64,000 nt of DNA, taken from Pseudomonadota bacterium (GTDB lineage: Bacteria; Desulfobacterota; Desulfovibrionia; Desulfovibrionales; Desulfovibrionaceae). Shown here in pieces: positions 18,602 through 27,912 of this stretch. Both the position numbers and the translations under genes were made by a program. Position 1 is the stretch's first letter. Every line of letters starts with the position of its first letter. The stretch covers positions 38,449-102,448 of the forward strand of contig JAEYOJ010000127.1 of NCBI GenBank assembly GCA_023411815.1, given 5' to 3'. The notes under the pieces were generated by a model that did no database searches, was not told where the DNA came from, and saw nothing but the letters and a program-made list of their open reading frames with translations.

Positions 18602-20434
18602 TTCCTTCTCCAACTCGCGGATGAGAGAGCGCAATTCCGCAGCCATGGAATCCAGGGCCATTGCCGCCTTGGCCGACTCGGCCATGTCCGTTGCGTAGTC
18701 CGCCGCGGTCTGGCTGATCTTCTCAAGGGTCGAGCGGACATTGTCGGTGGCCACGGCCTGTTGGTTGGCTGCGGCGGCAATGCCCTGCACCCGGCCGGCC
18801 GAGCCGCCCGCCAGGGTCAGTATGGCCGACAAGGACTGCCCGGAAGAACCGGCCAGCTCGGTGGCGGCATCCACTGCCGACTTGGCCTGGTCCACTCCGG
18901 TTACATTCAGCCGCGCGGCTGCCTGGATTCCCTTGATGTGCTCGGCAACTTCCTTTGTAGCTACCACGGTCTTCTCGGCCAACTTGCGGACCTCGTCGGC
19001 CACCACGGCGAAACCTCGGCCCGCATCGCCGGCCCTGGCCGCCTCAATGGCGGCGTTAAGGGCCAGCAGGTTGGTCTGGTCCGCAATGTCGTTGATGACC
19101 CCGATAACCTGACCAATGGCTTCGGCCTTGCCGCCCAATTCGGTCATGTTGCCCTTGAGCGAGGCAGCCATGTTGTTGACCATGTTGATGGCTTCCACGG
19201 AGCGGTTGACGATGTCCGCGCCCTCGAGGGCCTTGCGTTTGGTGTCTTCGGAGCTGTTCGCGGCCTCGCGTGCGTCCGCCGCCACCTGCAGCACCGAGGC
19301 GTTGATCTCCTCGACCGTGGAGGCAGCCTCTTCCAGCCTGCGCTGTTGCTCCTGCGCGCCCTGAACGGCGCTATCGACCCGCGTCGTCAGTCCGCCGGCA
19401 TTGTCGCGGATGCGCTCGGTGATGGCCATGAGCTTGGATGCCGCCGTGCGCAGGCCCTCCCTGTGCGCGGCTTGGGCCTGTTCGCGCGCCGCCGTCGCCG
19501 CTCTGTGGTTTTCCTCGGCCTGATGGGCGTGGCGTCTGGCCTCTTCTTCCTTCTGGGCGCTTTCCTGTATCTTGTTCTTGAGCGAGCCGACCATGCGTTC
19601 CATGGACTGCTTGAGCCTGCCGAGTTCGGCGCGGAAAGTGCCCTCGGCGGAGGAGTCCAGGTCGCCCGCATCCACCCTGGCGGCATAGCGTTCCAAGCGC
19701 GCCAGCGGCCCGCCCACCAGTCTGGAGAAGCTTAGGTACATGGCCGCCAGAACGGCCGTTATGCCGGCGAGTCCGATGAACAGCAGCGTCCGACTGGACT
19801 TCGTGACGGTTGCGTTGACCGCCGAAAGAGGAATGTAGGCCACTTCCGCGGTTTCGACCCTGTTCTCCAAGCGATGCGGGCTGTCGAAGGCGTACTTGCC
19901 GCGCAGGGACTTGGGCGCGTCCTCGGGCCTGGAGTGGCAGGGCAGACAGCTCTTCTTGTTAGCCTCGCCCACCGCGATGATGTAGTTATCGACGCCATCG
20001 ATCTTCTTTACGCCTTTCCAGATCAAATCCTTCTGCTTATCGGCATGCATGCGGTCCAGGAGGCCGATGAGCTCGGCTTCGACCGCCGTCGCCCTGTTGC
20101 TCGGATTGAGGGGTTTGGTCGAGACTGTACGGAAGGTGATGCCATGCTTCATTGCGTCCGGGATGCGCGAGAAGACACCGTTGGCCGCGAATGAAGTGGA
20201 TTGCAGCTCCGTGACGAAGTCATCCTTCTCCAGCAGCTTGGTCGCTTCCGGGCGTACGACTCCCCCCACATGCGAACGCACAGCCTTCATACTGTAGAGA
20301 AGTATCTCGGCTTTTTGCCGATACTGCTCTTCTATTTCGCTCTCAAGATCGAAATTTACAATGACGATCAGAAGCGTGATGGCCAGTAGGCATGCGCCTC
20401 CACAAATGGCCATGAAGTATTTTAGGATATTCAT
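18599..20434 (-). CDS. methyl-accepting chemotaxis protein with a CxxCH periplasmic domain
   Basis: Transmembrane chemoreceptor of 611 residues. Helix 1 at about 8-27, a periplasmic domain to about 213, helix 2 at 216-236, then HAMP and a long signalling coiled coil with the hairpin tip TNLLALNAAIEAARAGDAGRGFAVVADEVR. The periplasmic part carries CLPCH (163-167), the c-type heme motif found in DUF3365/Tll0287-like sensor domains, so it could bind heme and sense redox or gas ligands. No C-terminal CheR-binding pentapeptide. The ATG at 20434 follows a GGGGGA stretch. The TAG stop overlaps the edge of the repeat element. Confidence 0.92.
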   Translation of the reverse strand: MNILKYFMAICGGACLLAITLLIVIVNFDLESEIEEQYRQKAEILLYSMKAVRSHVGGVVRPEATKLLEKDDFVTELQSTSFAANGVFSRIPDAMKHGITFRTVSTKPLNPSNRATAVEAELIGLLDRMHADKQKDLIWKGVKKIDGVDNYIIAVGEANKKSCLPCHSRPEDAPKSLRGKYAFDSPHRLENRVETAEVAYIPLSAVNATVTKSSRTLLFIGLAGITAVLAAMYLSFSRLVGGPLARLERYAARVDAGDLDSSAEGTFRAELGRLKQSMERMVGSLKNKIQESAQKEEEARRHAHQAEENHRAATAAREQAQAAHREGLRTAASKLMAITERIRDNAGGLTTRVDSAVQGAQEQQRRLEEAASTVEEINASVLQVAADAREAANSSEDTKRKALEGADIVNRSVEAINMVNNMAASLKGNMTELGGKAEAIGQVIGVINDIADQTNLLALNAAIEAARAGDAGRGFAVVADEVRKLAEKTVVATKEVAEHIKGIQAAARLNVTGVDQAKSAVDAATELAGSSGQSLSAILTLAGGSAGRVQGIAAAANQQAVATDNVRSTLEKISQTAADYATDMAESAKAAMALDSMAAELRSLIRELEKE

Positions 20435-20769
20435 TCCCCCATCCCCCATGATTTGCCGATTCTATTAATGCTTTATGGTCTTGTTCAGAACGCAAATGCG
20501 TAAGCATGAAAAAGAAAACCGATTTATGCCTCGGATGTAAATGGCTCTGGACTGTCTGGCTGTTCAAAGTGTGTATAAACTGAATGGATGGCGCAGGTAA
20601 AGAGCATTCGATACTGAAAAAAAGACGTGTTCGGTCGCCTGCTTATAGATGAGACCGCAAACGAATTGGTGCGAACTGAGGCTTCGGCCCGGCGGAATGT
20701 GCGCGGCGTCCGGGGAGCCCGCCCTCTCTTGTTGGAGATCGTCCGGCTGTAACGGCCGCCGTGCGGCCT
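20435..20769. other. 335-bp gene-free stretch
   Basis: No protein-like frame and no convincing promoter found for the chemoreceptor, although this must be its 5' region. A short GC stem (GGCCGC/GCGGCC, near 20753-20768) just after the acetolactate decarboxylase stop is a weak terminator candidate for that gene; it lacks a T-run. Confidence 0.4.
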
Positions 20770-21621
20770 TCAGTTTCTTCCCTGCTCCACCCGATGCAGT
20801 TCCTCGGATCTGTCCGCGCCCAGGTTGGCCCCCCCGAACCCGGCCTCGTCGGCTGCAGGGCCGTCATCGGCGGGCAGGCGCAGCACGAACTCACGCTTGA
20901 CGTCCAGCCTGGCCGTCAGGCCGGCAAAGGACAGATCCAGCACATGGCCGCCCACTGTGCGGTCGGCGTTGATGAAATGGAGATGGTAGCCCGGTACATT
21001 GATTCCGCGAGCCGAGAAGGGGCAGCGGAAACCAACGATGGTTCCGGACACGTTCCTCAGTTCGAAGACGGTCTGGGCTTTGGCCGCTTCGGACAGGGTC
21101 GGGTATGGCGACGTTTGGCGCGGGACGCTGCGCGCCAAGACCTTGGCGAAGGTTCCGTCCAGGCGCAAGGCATAGAAGTAGTTCAGGCTCGGCAGTGTCG
21201 CGTCCAGGCTGGACGTGAGTTCGTTCAGACTCGCCGCGTCAAGCGGGCCGATCACGTGTTTGGGGTTGAAGAACGTCACGGCCGCGAAGGGGCTGGTCAG
21301 GCTGTCGGCAACCGGAGCCGTGCGCCCCTGGGAATCGGCCCGGTATACGATGCCGTCCACGAGGATCATCTCGCCGTCCAGGGCCTCGAAGGTGCCCAGG
21401 CCGAAGTCGCCGTGCTTCTTCAGTTCGCCGCAGGTCGCATGTCCCTCGAAGACTCCGGCCAGCAGCGCCTCGATGGTGGAGATCTGGAATAGGGCTCTGC
21501 TTTCAGCCGCCCAGGAGGCTGACCAGGCCGAGGTTAGAACCAGAAGCAGGGCCAAGGTCAAGGCGCGCGATGGCGGGAAGGTCAGGCAAGCGCGCAGGCG
21601 TCCAATGTAATGACCGCGCAT
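20770..21621 (-). CDS. budA: exported alpha-acetolactate decarboxylase
   Basis: Decarboxylates 2-acetolactate to acetoin. The catalytic domain is clear: FQISTIEALLAGVFEGHATCGELKKHGDFGLGTF, the segment LDGEMILVDGIVYRAD, and the C-terminal metal-site region GYHLHFINADRTVGGHVLDL with the expected His ligands. Unlike the usual cytoplasmic enzyme, it begins with a signal sequence (basic start, hydrophobic LTLALLLVLTSAW core, likely cleavage after ASWA near residue 38). The ATG at 21621 has GAGG upstream. No acetolactate synthase gene is nearby. The C-terminus extends past the family end with about 40 charged residues. Confidence 0.9.
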   Translation of the reverse strand: MRGHYIGRLRACLTFPPSRALTLALLLVLTSAWSASWAAESRALFQISTIEALLAGVFEGHATCGELKKHGDFGLGTFEALDGEMILVDGIVYRADSQGRTAPVADSLTSPFAAVTFFNPKHVIGPLDAASLNELTSSLDATLPSLNYFYALRLDGTFAKVLARSVPRQTSPYPTLSEAAKAQTVFELRNVSGTIVGFRCPFSARGINVPGYHLHFINADRTVGGHVLDLSFAGLTARLDVKREFVLRLPADDGPAADEAGFGGANLGADRSEELHRVEQGRN

Positions 21622-21796
21622 GATTCCTCGCTCCATGAACCTAAAGGTAACAAGTTTGCCTGCTTGCATACGCCAGCAAGCTACGGCGGGCAAGTCCGGC
21701 CAATGCCGCGGCGGATTGCCTCTGGACCTGGCTTGTGGGATATAATGGAGGATGGCCAACCTTATTCAAACATCCATCCAACCCTGGAGGTAAACC

Positions 21797-22324
21797 ATGG
21801 CCGTATCCGGCAAGAAAGCGCTCATCATCACCGCCGACGAGTTCGAGGACACCGAACTGCTGGCGCCTCTGTATCGGCTGAAGGAGGAGGGCGTGCTGGT
21901 GGACGTGGCCGCGCCCCAAAAAGGCAAGGTCAAGGGCAAGCACGGCTATGAGGTGGATGCCAACCTGGGCGTGAAGGACATCTCCATGGACGGTCTGGAG
22001 GGCTATGACCTGCTTTTCCTGCCCGGCGGCAAGGCACCCTCCAAGCTGCGTGGTATCAAGGAGGTGCAGGAGATCGCCAAGGCCTTCGATTCCAAGCGCA
22101 AGCCCATCGCGGCCATCTGCCACGGCCCGCAGATCCTCATCTCGGCCGGGCTCATGCAGGGCAAGACGGCCACGGCCTACAGCGATGTGCAGCCGGAGTT
22201 GAAGGACGCCGGGGCCACGGTCAAGGACCAGGAAGTAGTCGTGGAAGGAAACTACGTGTTCTCGCGCAATCCGAACGACCTCCCGGCCTTCAACCGCGAG
22301 ATGATGAAAAAGCTCGGCCGGTGA
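21797..22324 (+). CDS. DJ-1/PfpI-family protein (protease I / deglycase-like)
   Basis: A 175-residue cytoplasmic protein of the PfpI branch. The nucleophile elbow AICHGPQ gives C108-H109, the conserved acidic residue is in ADEFEDTE (E17 likely), and the PGGKAPSKLR loop is typical. Members have been described as proteases, glyoxalases or deglycases; which applies is not visible. GGAGG precedes the ATG. Single gene, convergent with glgP. Confidence 0.92.
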   Translation: MAVSGKKALIITADEFEDTELLAPLYRLKEEGVLVDVAAPQKGKVKGKHGYEVDANLGVKDISMDGLEGYDLLFLPGGKAPSKLRGIKEVQEIAKAFDSKRKPIAAICHGPQILISAGLMQGKTATAYSDVQPELKDAGATVKDQEVVVEGNYVFSRNPNDLPAFNREMMKKLGR

Positions 22325-22340
22325 TTCGTCCGGCGCGCGT

Positions 22341-22372
22341 AAAAACGGGCGGGGCCTTGCGGCCCCGCCCGT
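22341..22372 (-). terminator. intrinsic terminator of glgP
   Basis: A 12-bp stem (ACGGGCGGGGCC and complement, loop GCAA) followed by five T on the minus strand, 18 bp after the glgP stop. It may also stop the PfpI transcript coming from the other side. Confidence 0.88.
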
Positions 22373-22390
22373 GATCGTCATTTCCTGGCG

Positions 22391-24967
22391 CTACTGTGCG
22401 TCCACCCAGCGGATTAGCCCCAGTGAGTGCGGGTCCAGCAGCAGGGGATGGTGCGGCAGGATGCGCATGGTGAAGCCGAATCGTCCGGCCTCGCCCGGCA
22501 TGGTCTGGCCTCGGTAGATGTGCCAGCCGTCCCCGGTCGGGCCTTCGTTGCGCATGACCGTGGTGGTGCGCTGGGCGAACTGGCCGTCCTGGGTCAGCGG
22601 GCCGGCGTAGATTTCGGCCTGGATGTCCTCGGGCCGCAGTCCGTCCAGGAATATCTCGGCCTCCACCACCAGCGGCTGCTTGACGTGGATCTGGTCCCCG
22701 GCCGCGGCGCGCACGTTGCGGATGCGGATCTGGCTCCACTTGGTCATGAGGTCCATGCGCCAGGCGGCCAGGTCCTTGGCCGGCTGGAAGTTGTCGCGCA
22801 CGAGGCGCTTGTAGTTCTCGTAGGCCGGCGTGTACGTGCGCCAGCTGTACTCCTCGACCATGCGGTGGGCGTTGAACACCGGGCCCAATTCCACCAGAGC
22901 CTTCTTCATGCGCCTGATCCAGTTGCGCGGCAGGCCGTCGTGGGCGCGGTCGTAAAAGTCCGGGATGACCTCGGTCTCCAGCACGTTGTACAGGGTCTGG
23001 CTCTCCACGAAATCCTGGTAGGCCAGGTCGTCGTACTCCTCACCCTTGCCGATGGCGAAGCCCACGCTGTTGTCGGGCAGGTAGGCCTCATCCCACCAGC
23101 CGTCCAGGATGCTCAGGTTGAGCATGCCGTTGGCCATGGCCTTCATGCCGCTCGTGCCGCAGGCCTCAAGGGGCCTGCGCGGGTTGTTGAGCCACACGTC
23201 GCCGCCCTGGACCAGGTGCTTGGCCAGGATCATGTCGTAGTCCTCGATGAACACGAGCTTGTTGCGCAGTTCGGGCATGCGGCAGAGCTGAACGATCTGC
23301 TGGATGATCTTCTTGCCCTCGTTGTCGTGGGGGTGGGCCTTGCCGGCGAAGACCATCTGCACGGGATGATCGTTGTTGTTCAGGATGCGCAGCAGGCGCT
23401 CCTTGTCCTGCAGCAGCAGGTTGGCGCGCTTGTAGGTGGCGAAGCGGCGGGCGAAGCAGATGGTCAGGGCCTGCGGGTTGAGCACGCTGTCCGCGGCCTC
23501 CAGCTCCTTGGCCCGCGCGCCCTTGCGCTTGAGCTGCTCGCGCAGGCGGTAGCGAACGTAGTCGATGAGCCGCTCGCGCAGCCTCTCGTGCGTGCGCCAC
23601 AGCTCGGATTCGGGAATGGTCTCGGCCAGCTTGAACACGCGGTCGCAGTCCGGGTCCTCCTTCCAGGTCGGGCCCAGGTAGCGGTCGAAGAGCAGGGCCA
23701 TGTCGTAGGCCACCCAGGTCGGCATGTGCACGCCGTTGGTGATGGCGCCGATGGGCACGTCCTCCACCGGATACTGGGGCCAGACGCGCTTCCACATGTT
23801 GCGCGAGACATGGCCGTGCAGCTTGCTCACGCCGTTGTTGAAGCGTGACAGGCGCAGGGCCAGCACAGTCATGCAGAAGAATTCGCCGTCGTCGCGCGGG
23901 TCCTCGCGGCCCAGGGCCATGAAAACCTTCCAGGCCAGGCCGATCTGGCGCGCATAGGGATCGAAGTAGCGCTGCATGAGTTCGGGCGGGAAACGATCGT
24001 TGCCCGCGGGCACCGGCGTGTGCGTGGTGAAGACCGAGGAGGAGGCCACAAGCTCCATGGCCGCCTCGAAGGACAGGTTGTGCTGGCTCATGAACACCCG
24101 GATGCGCTCCAGGCCCGCGAAGGCCGAGTGGCCCTCGTTCATGTGGATGACCTTGGGCTCCAGGCCCATGGCCCACAGGGCGCGGATGCCGCCGATGCCG
24201 AGCAGGATCTCCTGGCGCAGGCGCATCTCCAGGTCGCCGCCGTACAGCCGGGCCGTGACCCCGCGCAGGTGCTGCGGGTTCTCGCCGACGTTGGTGTCCA
24301 GCAGGTACAGGGTCACGCGGCCCACCTGGGCCTTCCAGACGCGCGCCTTGAGTTTTTCGTTCAGCAGGTCCACCTCGATGAGCAGCGGGTGGCCGGCCTG
24401 GTCCTGCACCAGGGTGATGGGCAGCTGCTCGAAGTCGTAGGTAGGATAACGCTCCTGCTGCCAGCCGTCGGGCGTAAGATACTGGCGGAAATAGCCCTGC
24501 TGGTAGCACAGGCCCACGGCCACCAGGGGCACGTTCAGGTCGCTGGCCGACTTGAGGTGGTCGCCGGCCAGGATGCCCAGGCCACCGGAGTACACGGGCA
24601 GAGACAGGTCCAGCCCGTATTCGGCGCTGAAGTAGGCCACCACGGGCTTGTCCTCGGGCCTGTGCGGGAAGTTGATCGTTGGCTGGTCCTTGGCCGTATA
24701 CTGGCGCAGGGAACCCAGCAGGTCGTTAAGCCGCGCGAGGAAGAAACGGTCCTCGGCCAGCATATCGAGAGTCATCTGTGGCAGGCTGTTCAGGAACGCC
24801 ACGGGGTTGCCGTCGCTCTCGCGCCACAGGCGCTGGTCGATCTGGGCGAACAGATCCGCGATCTGGTCGTTCCAGGCGAACAGGAAATTATAGGCCAGCT
24901 CCCACATGGGGGCGAGGTTCGGCGGAAGCTTGGCTACCACGCTGAATGAACGAAGTGGACGCATCAT
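22391..24967 (-). CDS. glgP: alpha-glucan (glycogen) phosphorylase
   Basis: Releases glucose-1-phosphate from glycogen (GT35). The 858-residue protein is of the shorter alpha-glucan phosphorylase type with an N-terminal domain of the DUF3417 kind (PNLAPMWELAYNFLFAW). YSGGLGILAGDHLKSASD, HMNEGHSAFA, ITNGVHMPTWV, FARRFATYKRA and the PLP-lysine motif EACGTSGMKAMANG are all intact. AGGAG precedes the tandem ATGATG. The rest of the glycogen genes (glgA, CBM48, glgB) lie 10-15 kb away on the other strand. Confidence 0.97.
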   Translation of the reverse strand: MMRPLRSFSVVAKLPPNLAPMWELAYNFLFAWNDQIADLFAQIDQRLWRESDGNPVAFLNSLPQMTLDMLAEDRFFLARLNDLLGSLRQYTAKDQPTINFPHRPEDKPVVAYFSAEYGLDLSLPVYSGGLGILAGDHLKSASDLNVPLVAVGLCYQQGYFRQYLTPDGWQQERYPTYDFEQLPITLVQDQAGHPLLIEVDLLNEKLKARVWKAQVGRVTLYLLDTNVGENPQHLRGVTARLYGGDLEMRLRQEILLGIGGIRALWAMGLEPKVIHMNEGHSAFAGLERIRVFMSQHNLSFEAAMELVASSSVFTTHTPVPAGNDRFPPELMQRYFDPYARQIGLAWKVFMALGREDPRDDGEFFCMTVLALRLSRFNNGVSKLHGHVSRNMWKRVWPQYPVEDVPIGAITNGVHMPTWVAYDMALLFDRYLGPTWKEDPDCDRVFKLAETIPESELWRTHERLRERLIDYVRYRLREQLKRKGARAKELEAADSVLNPQALTICFARRFATYKRANLLLQDKERLLRILNNNDHPVQMVFAGKAHPHDNEGKKIIQQIVQLCRMPELRNKLVFIEDYDMILAKHLVQGGDVWLNNPRRPLEACGTSGMKAMANGMLNLSILDGWWDEAYLPDNSVGFAIGKGEEYDDLAYQDFVESQTLYNVLETEVIPDFYDRAHDGLPRNWIRRMKKALVELGPVFNAHRMVEEYSWRTYTPAYENYKRLVRDNFQPAKDLAAWRMDLMTKWSQIRIRNVRAAAGDQIHVKQPLVVEAEIFLDGLRPEDIQAEIYAGPLTQDGQFAQRTTTVMRNEGPTGDGWHIYRGQTMPGEAGRFGFTMRILPHHPLLLDPHSLGLIRWVDAQ

Positions 24968-25241
24968 CGACTCCTAAGAGAAAGTAATATGTACTGCCGC
25001 CGCTGTTTCGTGCTTCGGTTTTCACGTATCTGACGGTCTGGTCGCATCGTCACCCTGTCGGCGAACACGCGCCATTTCAGTTGTACGTTTTTTTTGCCAG
25101 TGGCGGGTAAAAAAGGCAAGACCGCGTCAGAACCGCCCATGATGGCTTGCATTTTCCACAACCCTGGCCTATTGCCATGCGTTCCCGGGTCCGAGCCGGG
25201 CCTTTTCCCGGACCGTCCGGCCCAGCCAAGGAGCCCGCCCG

Positions 25242-25730
25242 ATGCCGAATAGCCCGCATGATCCCGAAGTCTGTCCCGCAGTGGGGGTCAAGGTCAAGTT
25301 CCTTCACGCCGTGTGGAAGGAACATGTCCTGGCCTATGCCACTGAGCATTCCGCGGGCCTGGACCTGCGAGCGTGCATCGACGAGCCCGAACTGGTGATT
25401 CCGGCCGGATGCCGCGCGGCCGTGCCCGCCGGCCTGTCCATCGAGATCGAGCGGCCCGGCCTGGCCGGCTTCGTCTTCTCGCGCAGCGGCCTTGGCGCGC
25501 GCGACGGGCTCACCGTGGCCCAGGGTGTGGGCGTCATCGACCCGGATTACCGCGGCGAAGTCACGGTCTGGCTGCTGAACACCTCGGGCCAGGAGCGCAA
25601 AATTACGCGCGGCGAACGCATGGCGCAGCTCCTCTTTCTCCCGTACTTCGCCGCGCGCCTGACCATCGTGGACGAGCTGACGACGACCCGGCGCGGTTCG
25701 GGCGGCTTCGGCCATACTGGAACAATATGA
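25242..25730 (+). CDS. dut: dUTP diphosphatase
   Basis: Hydrolyses dUTP to dUMP, guarding DNA against uracil. The five trimeric dUTPase motifs can be followed: HSAGLDLRA, FSRSGLGARDGL, GVIDPDYRGEV, RGERMAQLLFLP and the C-terminal RGSGGFGHTG. 162 residues is usual. AAGGAG precedes the ATG. argD begins 15 bp after the stop. Confidence 0.96.
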   Translation: MPNSPHDPEVCPAVGVKVKFLHAVWKEHVLAYATEHSAGLDLRACIDEPELVIPAGCRAAVPAGLSIEIERPGLAGFVFSRSGLGARDGLTVAQGVGVIDPDYRGEVTVWLLNTSGQERKITRGERMAQLLFLPYFAARLTIVDELTTTRRGSGGFGHTGTI

Positions 25731-25744
25731 CGGAGGCATGCGCC

Positions 25745-26944
25745 ATGAGCAGCACTTTCGAGACCCTCAAGGCCCGCGACAACGCGGCTGTCTGCTCCAC
25801 CTACGGCCGCTACCCCCTGGCCGTGGCCCGAGCCAAGGGCAGCCGTCTGTGGGACCTGGACGGTCGCGAGTACGTCGACCTGCTCTCGGGCATCGCCGTG
25901 ACCAGCTTAGGCCACGGCCACCCCGAGGTGGTGGAGGCCATAAAGGCCCAGGCCGACAAGCTCATTCACGTGAGCAACCTTTTCTATCAGCAGGAGCAGG
26001 TGGTCCTGGCCGAGCGGCTGCTGTCCACCTGCGCGGCAGGTCGCGTGTTCTTCTGCAACTCCGGGGCCGAAGCCAACGAAGCCGCCTGCAAGCTGGCTCG
26101 GCGGGCCATGCGCACTGTCCGCGGACGCGACGCGTACGAAATCGTCACACTCTCGGGCTCCTTCCACGGCCGTACCCTGGCCATGGTTGCGGCCACGGGC
26201 CAGGCCAAGTTCAAACAGGGCTTCGAGCCCATGCCCGAAGGCTTTGTCACCGCGCCCTGGGGCGATATCGAAGCCCTGGCGGCCACCGTTGACGAGCGCA
26301 CGGCCGCAGTGCTCGTGGAGATCGTCCAGGGCGAAGGCGGCATCCGGCCCATGAGCGCCGAGTATGCCCAGGCCGTCCAGCAGCTGTGCCGCGAGCGCGG
26401 CGTGCTGTTCATGGTCGACGAGGTGCAGGCGGGCCTGTGCCGCACGGGCCGCTTCTGGGCCCACCAGCACTTCGGCTTGACGCCCGACGTATTCACCACG
26501 GCCAAGGCCCTGGCCAACGGACTGCCCATGGGCGCCATGATGGCTACCGAGGAGATCGCCTGCGGATTCGCGCCCGGCACCCATGCCACCACCTTCGGCG
26601 GAGGCGCGCTGGTGGCGGCGGCGGCCGACAAGGTCGTGGAGATCATGCAGCGCGACCGGTTGGACGAGCGCGCCGCCGAGTTGGGCGGCTACGCCCAGGG
26701 ACTGTTCCGCGACATGGCCAAAACCTGCCCTGGCAAGATCCGCGAGGTGCGCGGCCTGGGGCTCATGATCGGCATCGAGCTGGACTTCCCCGGCGCGGCG
26801 GTCTGGAAGAGCCTGCTGGATCAGGGCTTCGTGTGCAACCTGACCCAGGACAAGGTGCTCCGGCTCCTGCCGGCCCTGACCATCGACCGGTCGGACCTGG
26901 ACGCCTTTGCGCAGACCCTGACTAAACTATTGCGCAGCGTCTAA
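25745..26944 (+). CDS. argD: acetylornithine aminotransferase
   Basis: PLP enzyme of arginine (and possibly lysine) synthesis. 399 residues, class III aminotransferase: CNSGAEANEAACKLAR, FHGRTLAMVAATGQ, MVDEVQAGLCRTGRFWAHQ and the PLP-lysine site TTAKALANGLPMGAM. The start at 25745 has GGAGG 8 nt upstream; an in-frame ATG at 25727 overlaps the dut stop as ATGA but lies before that site. dut and argD are likely cotranscribed. Confidence 0.94.
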   Translation: MSSTFETLKARDNAAVCSTYGRYPLAVARAKGSRLWDLDGREYVDLLSGIAVTSLGHGHPEVVEAIKAQADKLIHVSNLFYQQEQVVLAERLLSTCAAGRVFFCNSGAEANEAACKLARRAMRTVRGRDAYEIVTLSGSFHGRTLAMVAATGQAKFKQGFEPMPEGFVTAPWGDIEALAATVDERTAAVLVEIVQGEGGIRPMSAEYAQAVQQLCRERGVLFMVDEVQAGLCRTGRFWAHQHFGLTPDVFTTAKALANGLPMGAMMATEEIACGFAPGTHATTFGGGALVAAAADKVVEIMQRDRLDERAAELGGYAQGLFRDMAKTCPGKIREVRGLGLMIGIELDFPGAAVWKSLLDQGFVCNLTQDKVLRLLPALTIDRSDLDAFAQTLTKLLRSV

Positions 26945-26959
26945 GCTCGGCGAGCGAAT

Positions 26960-27035
26960 AACCGGGAGAGGGTTTTGCCCTCTCCTGGACCCTCACCCAC
27001 CAGGGCCGCCCTCCATGGAGCCACGCCCTGGACCC
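26960..27035 (-). repeat. intergenic mosaic repeat, short form (copy 2)
   Basis: Read on the minus strand it has GGGTCCAGGG, then CCCTGGTGGGTGAGGG, then the hairpin GGAGAGGG/CCCTCTCC followed by GGTT, the same block order as copy 1. It lies between converging argD and cobI. Confidence 0.65.
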
Positions 27036-27044
27036 GCGAATTTT

Positions 27045-27073
27045 CGGGCCAGCCGGAGGAACCGGCTGGCCCG
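27045..27073 (+). terminator. terminator after argD
   Basis: A 12-bp perfect stem (CGGGCCAGCCGG with complement, loop AGGAA) followed by ATCGTTTAATT. It is about 100 bp past the argD stop, after the repeat. Confidence 0.75.
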
Positions 27074-27195
27074 ATCGTTTAATTCACCCATGATTGATGA
27101 TTTGTCGGTGCGCGGCGACAAAGACACGCTCAAGCTCCGGCAGTTGGGGACCACAAGTTTACAACCGCCGGGCCATATCCGCCTTTTGAAGCCGC

Positions 27196-27912
27196 CTAGG
27201 ACTTGCCGCGCTTGACCAACAGCAGCGAAAGGTAGGGCGGTTGCTCGGGGCACTGGTCCAGGCCTCTGTGCACGGACTGGCCGGGCAGGCCGCATTGGCT
27301 GACCAGCAGGGCCGAGTCCTGCGCGCCGGTGCGGCGCAATGCCTGGGCGATGGCCGGGAAGTTGCGGTAAGCCTTGAGGATCACGGCATTTTCGGCCACT
27401 TCCAGGCCACGCTGCAGGTCCTCGGCTTCGCGGATGCCGGATAGGACGACGAGGTTTTCGCCCGCCTCGGCCAGGGGTTGACCAGCCATGGCCGAGGCGG
27501 CCTGGTAAGAGGTCACGCCGGGCACGATCTCCACGCGCGCGGCCGGGGCCATCTCACGCAGGGTGCGCAGCAGGTAGCCGCAGGTGGAGTAGGTCATGGG
27601 GTCGCCCAGGGTCAGGAAGACCGCGTTCCGGCCTGCGTTCAGCGCTTCCAGCACCGTGCTGGCGTTGATTTCCCAGGCCCGCGAGAGCACCTCGGCGTCG
27701 CGGGTCATGGGAAAGTCCAGGCGCACCACTGGCACGCCCGGCTTGAGGTGCGCGGAGGCGATGGTCAGGGCCAGGGAATGGTCGTTCTTGGGCGAGGCCG
27801 CGGCAAAGACCACTTCGGCTGCGTTGAGCGCCCGGACGGCCTTGAGGGTGATCAGGTCCGGGTCGCCGGGGCCGACGCCCACTGCGTAGAGAAGTCCTTT
27901 ATTGCTGCTCAC
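27196..27912 (-). CDS. cobI: precorrin-2/cobalt-factor-2 C20-methyltransferase
   Basis: SAM-dependent methylation at C20 in corrin ring synthesis (CobI/CbiL). Tetrapyrrole methylase motifs: GVGPGDPDLITLKA near residue 12, FLTLGDPMTYSTCGYLL near 100, and VPGVTSYQAASA near 130. In an anaerobe with CbiK the substrate is probably cobalt-factor II. It uses a GTG start that overlaps the stop codon of the binding-protein gene (GTGA), so translation is coupled. Last gene of the riboswitch-controlled operon. Confidence 0.95.
   Translation of the reverse strand: MSSNKGLLYAVGVGPGDPDLITLKAVRALNAAEVVFAAASPKNDHSLALTIASAHLKPGVPVVRLDFPMTRDAEVLSRAWEINASTVLEALNAGRNAVFLTLGDPMTYSTCGYLLRTLREMAPAARVEIVPGVTSYQAASAMAGQPLAEAGENLVVLSGIREAEDLQRGLEVAENAVILKAYRNFPAIAQALRRTGAQDSALLVSQCGLPGQSVHRGLDQCPEQPPYLSLLLVKRGKS

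Noticed and set aside
20435..20600. Sigma-28 promoter for the chemoreceptor gene
   Set aside because: A GCCGAT occurs but on the wrong strand, and no TAAA-N15-GCCGATAA match was found in the right direction.
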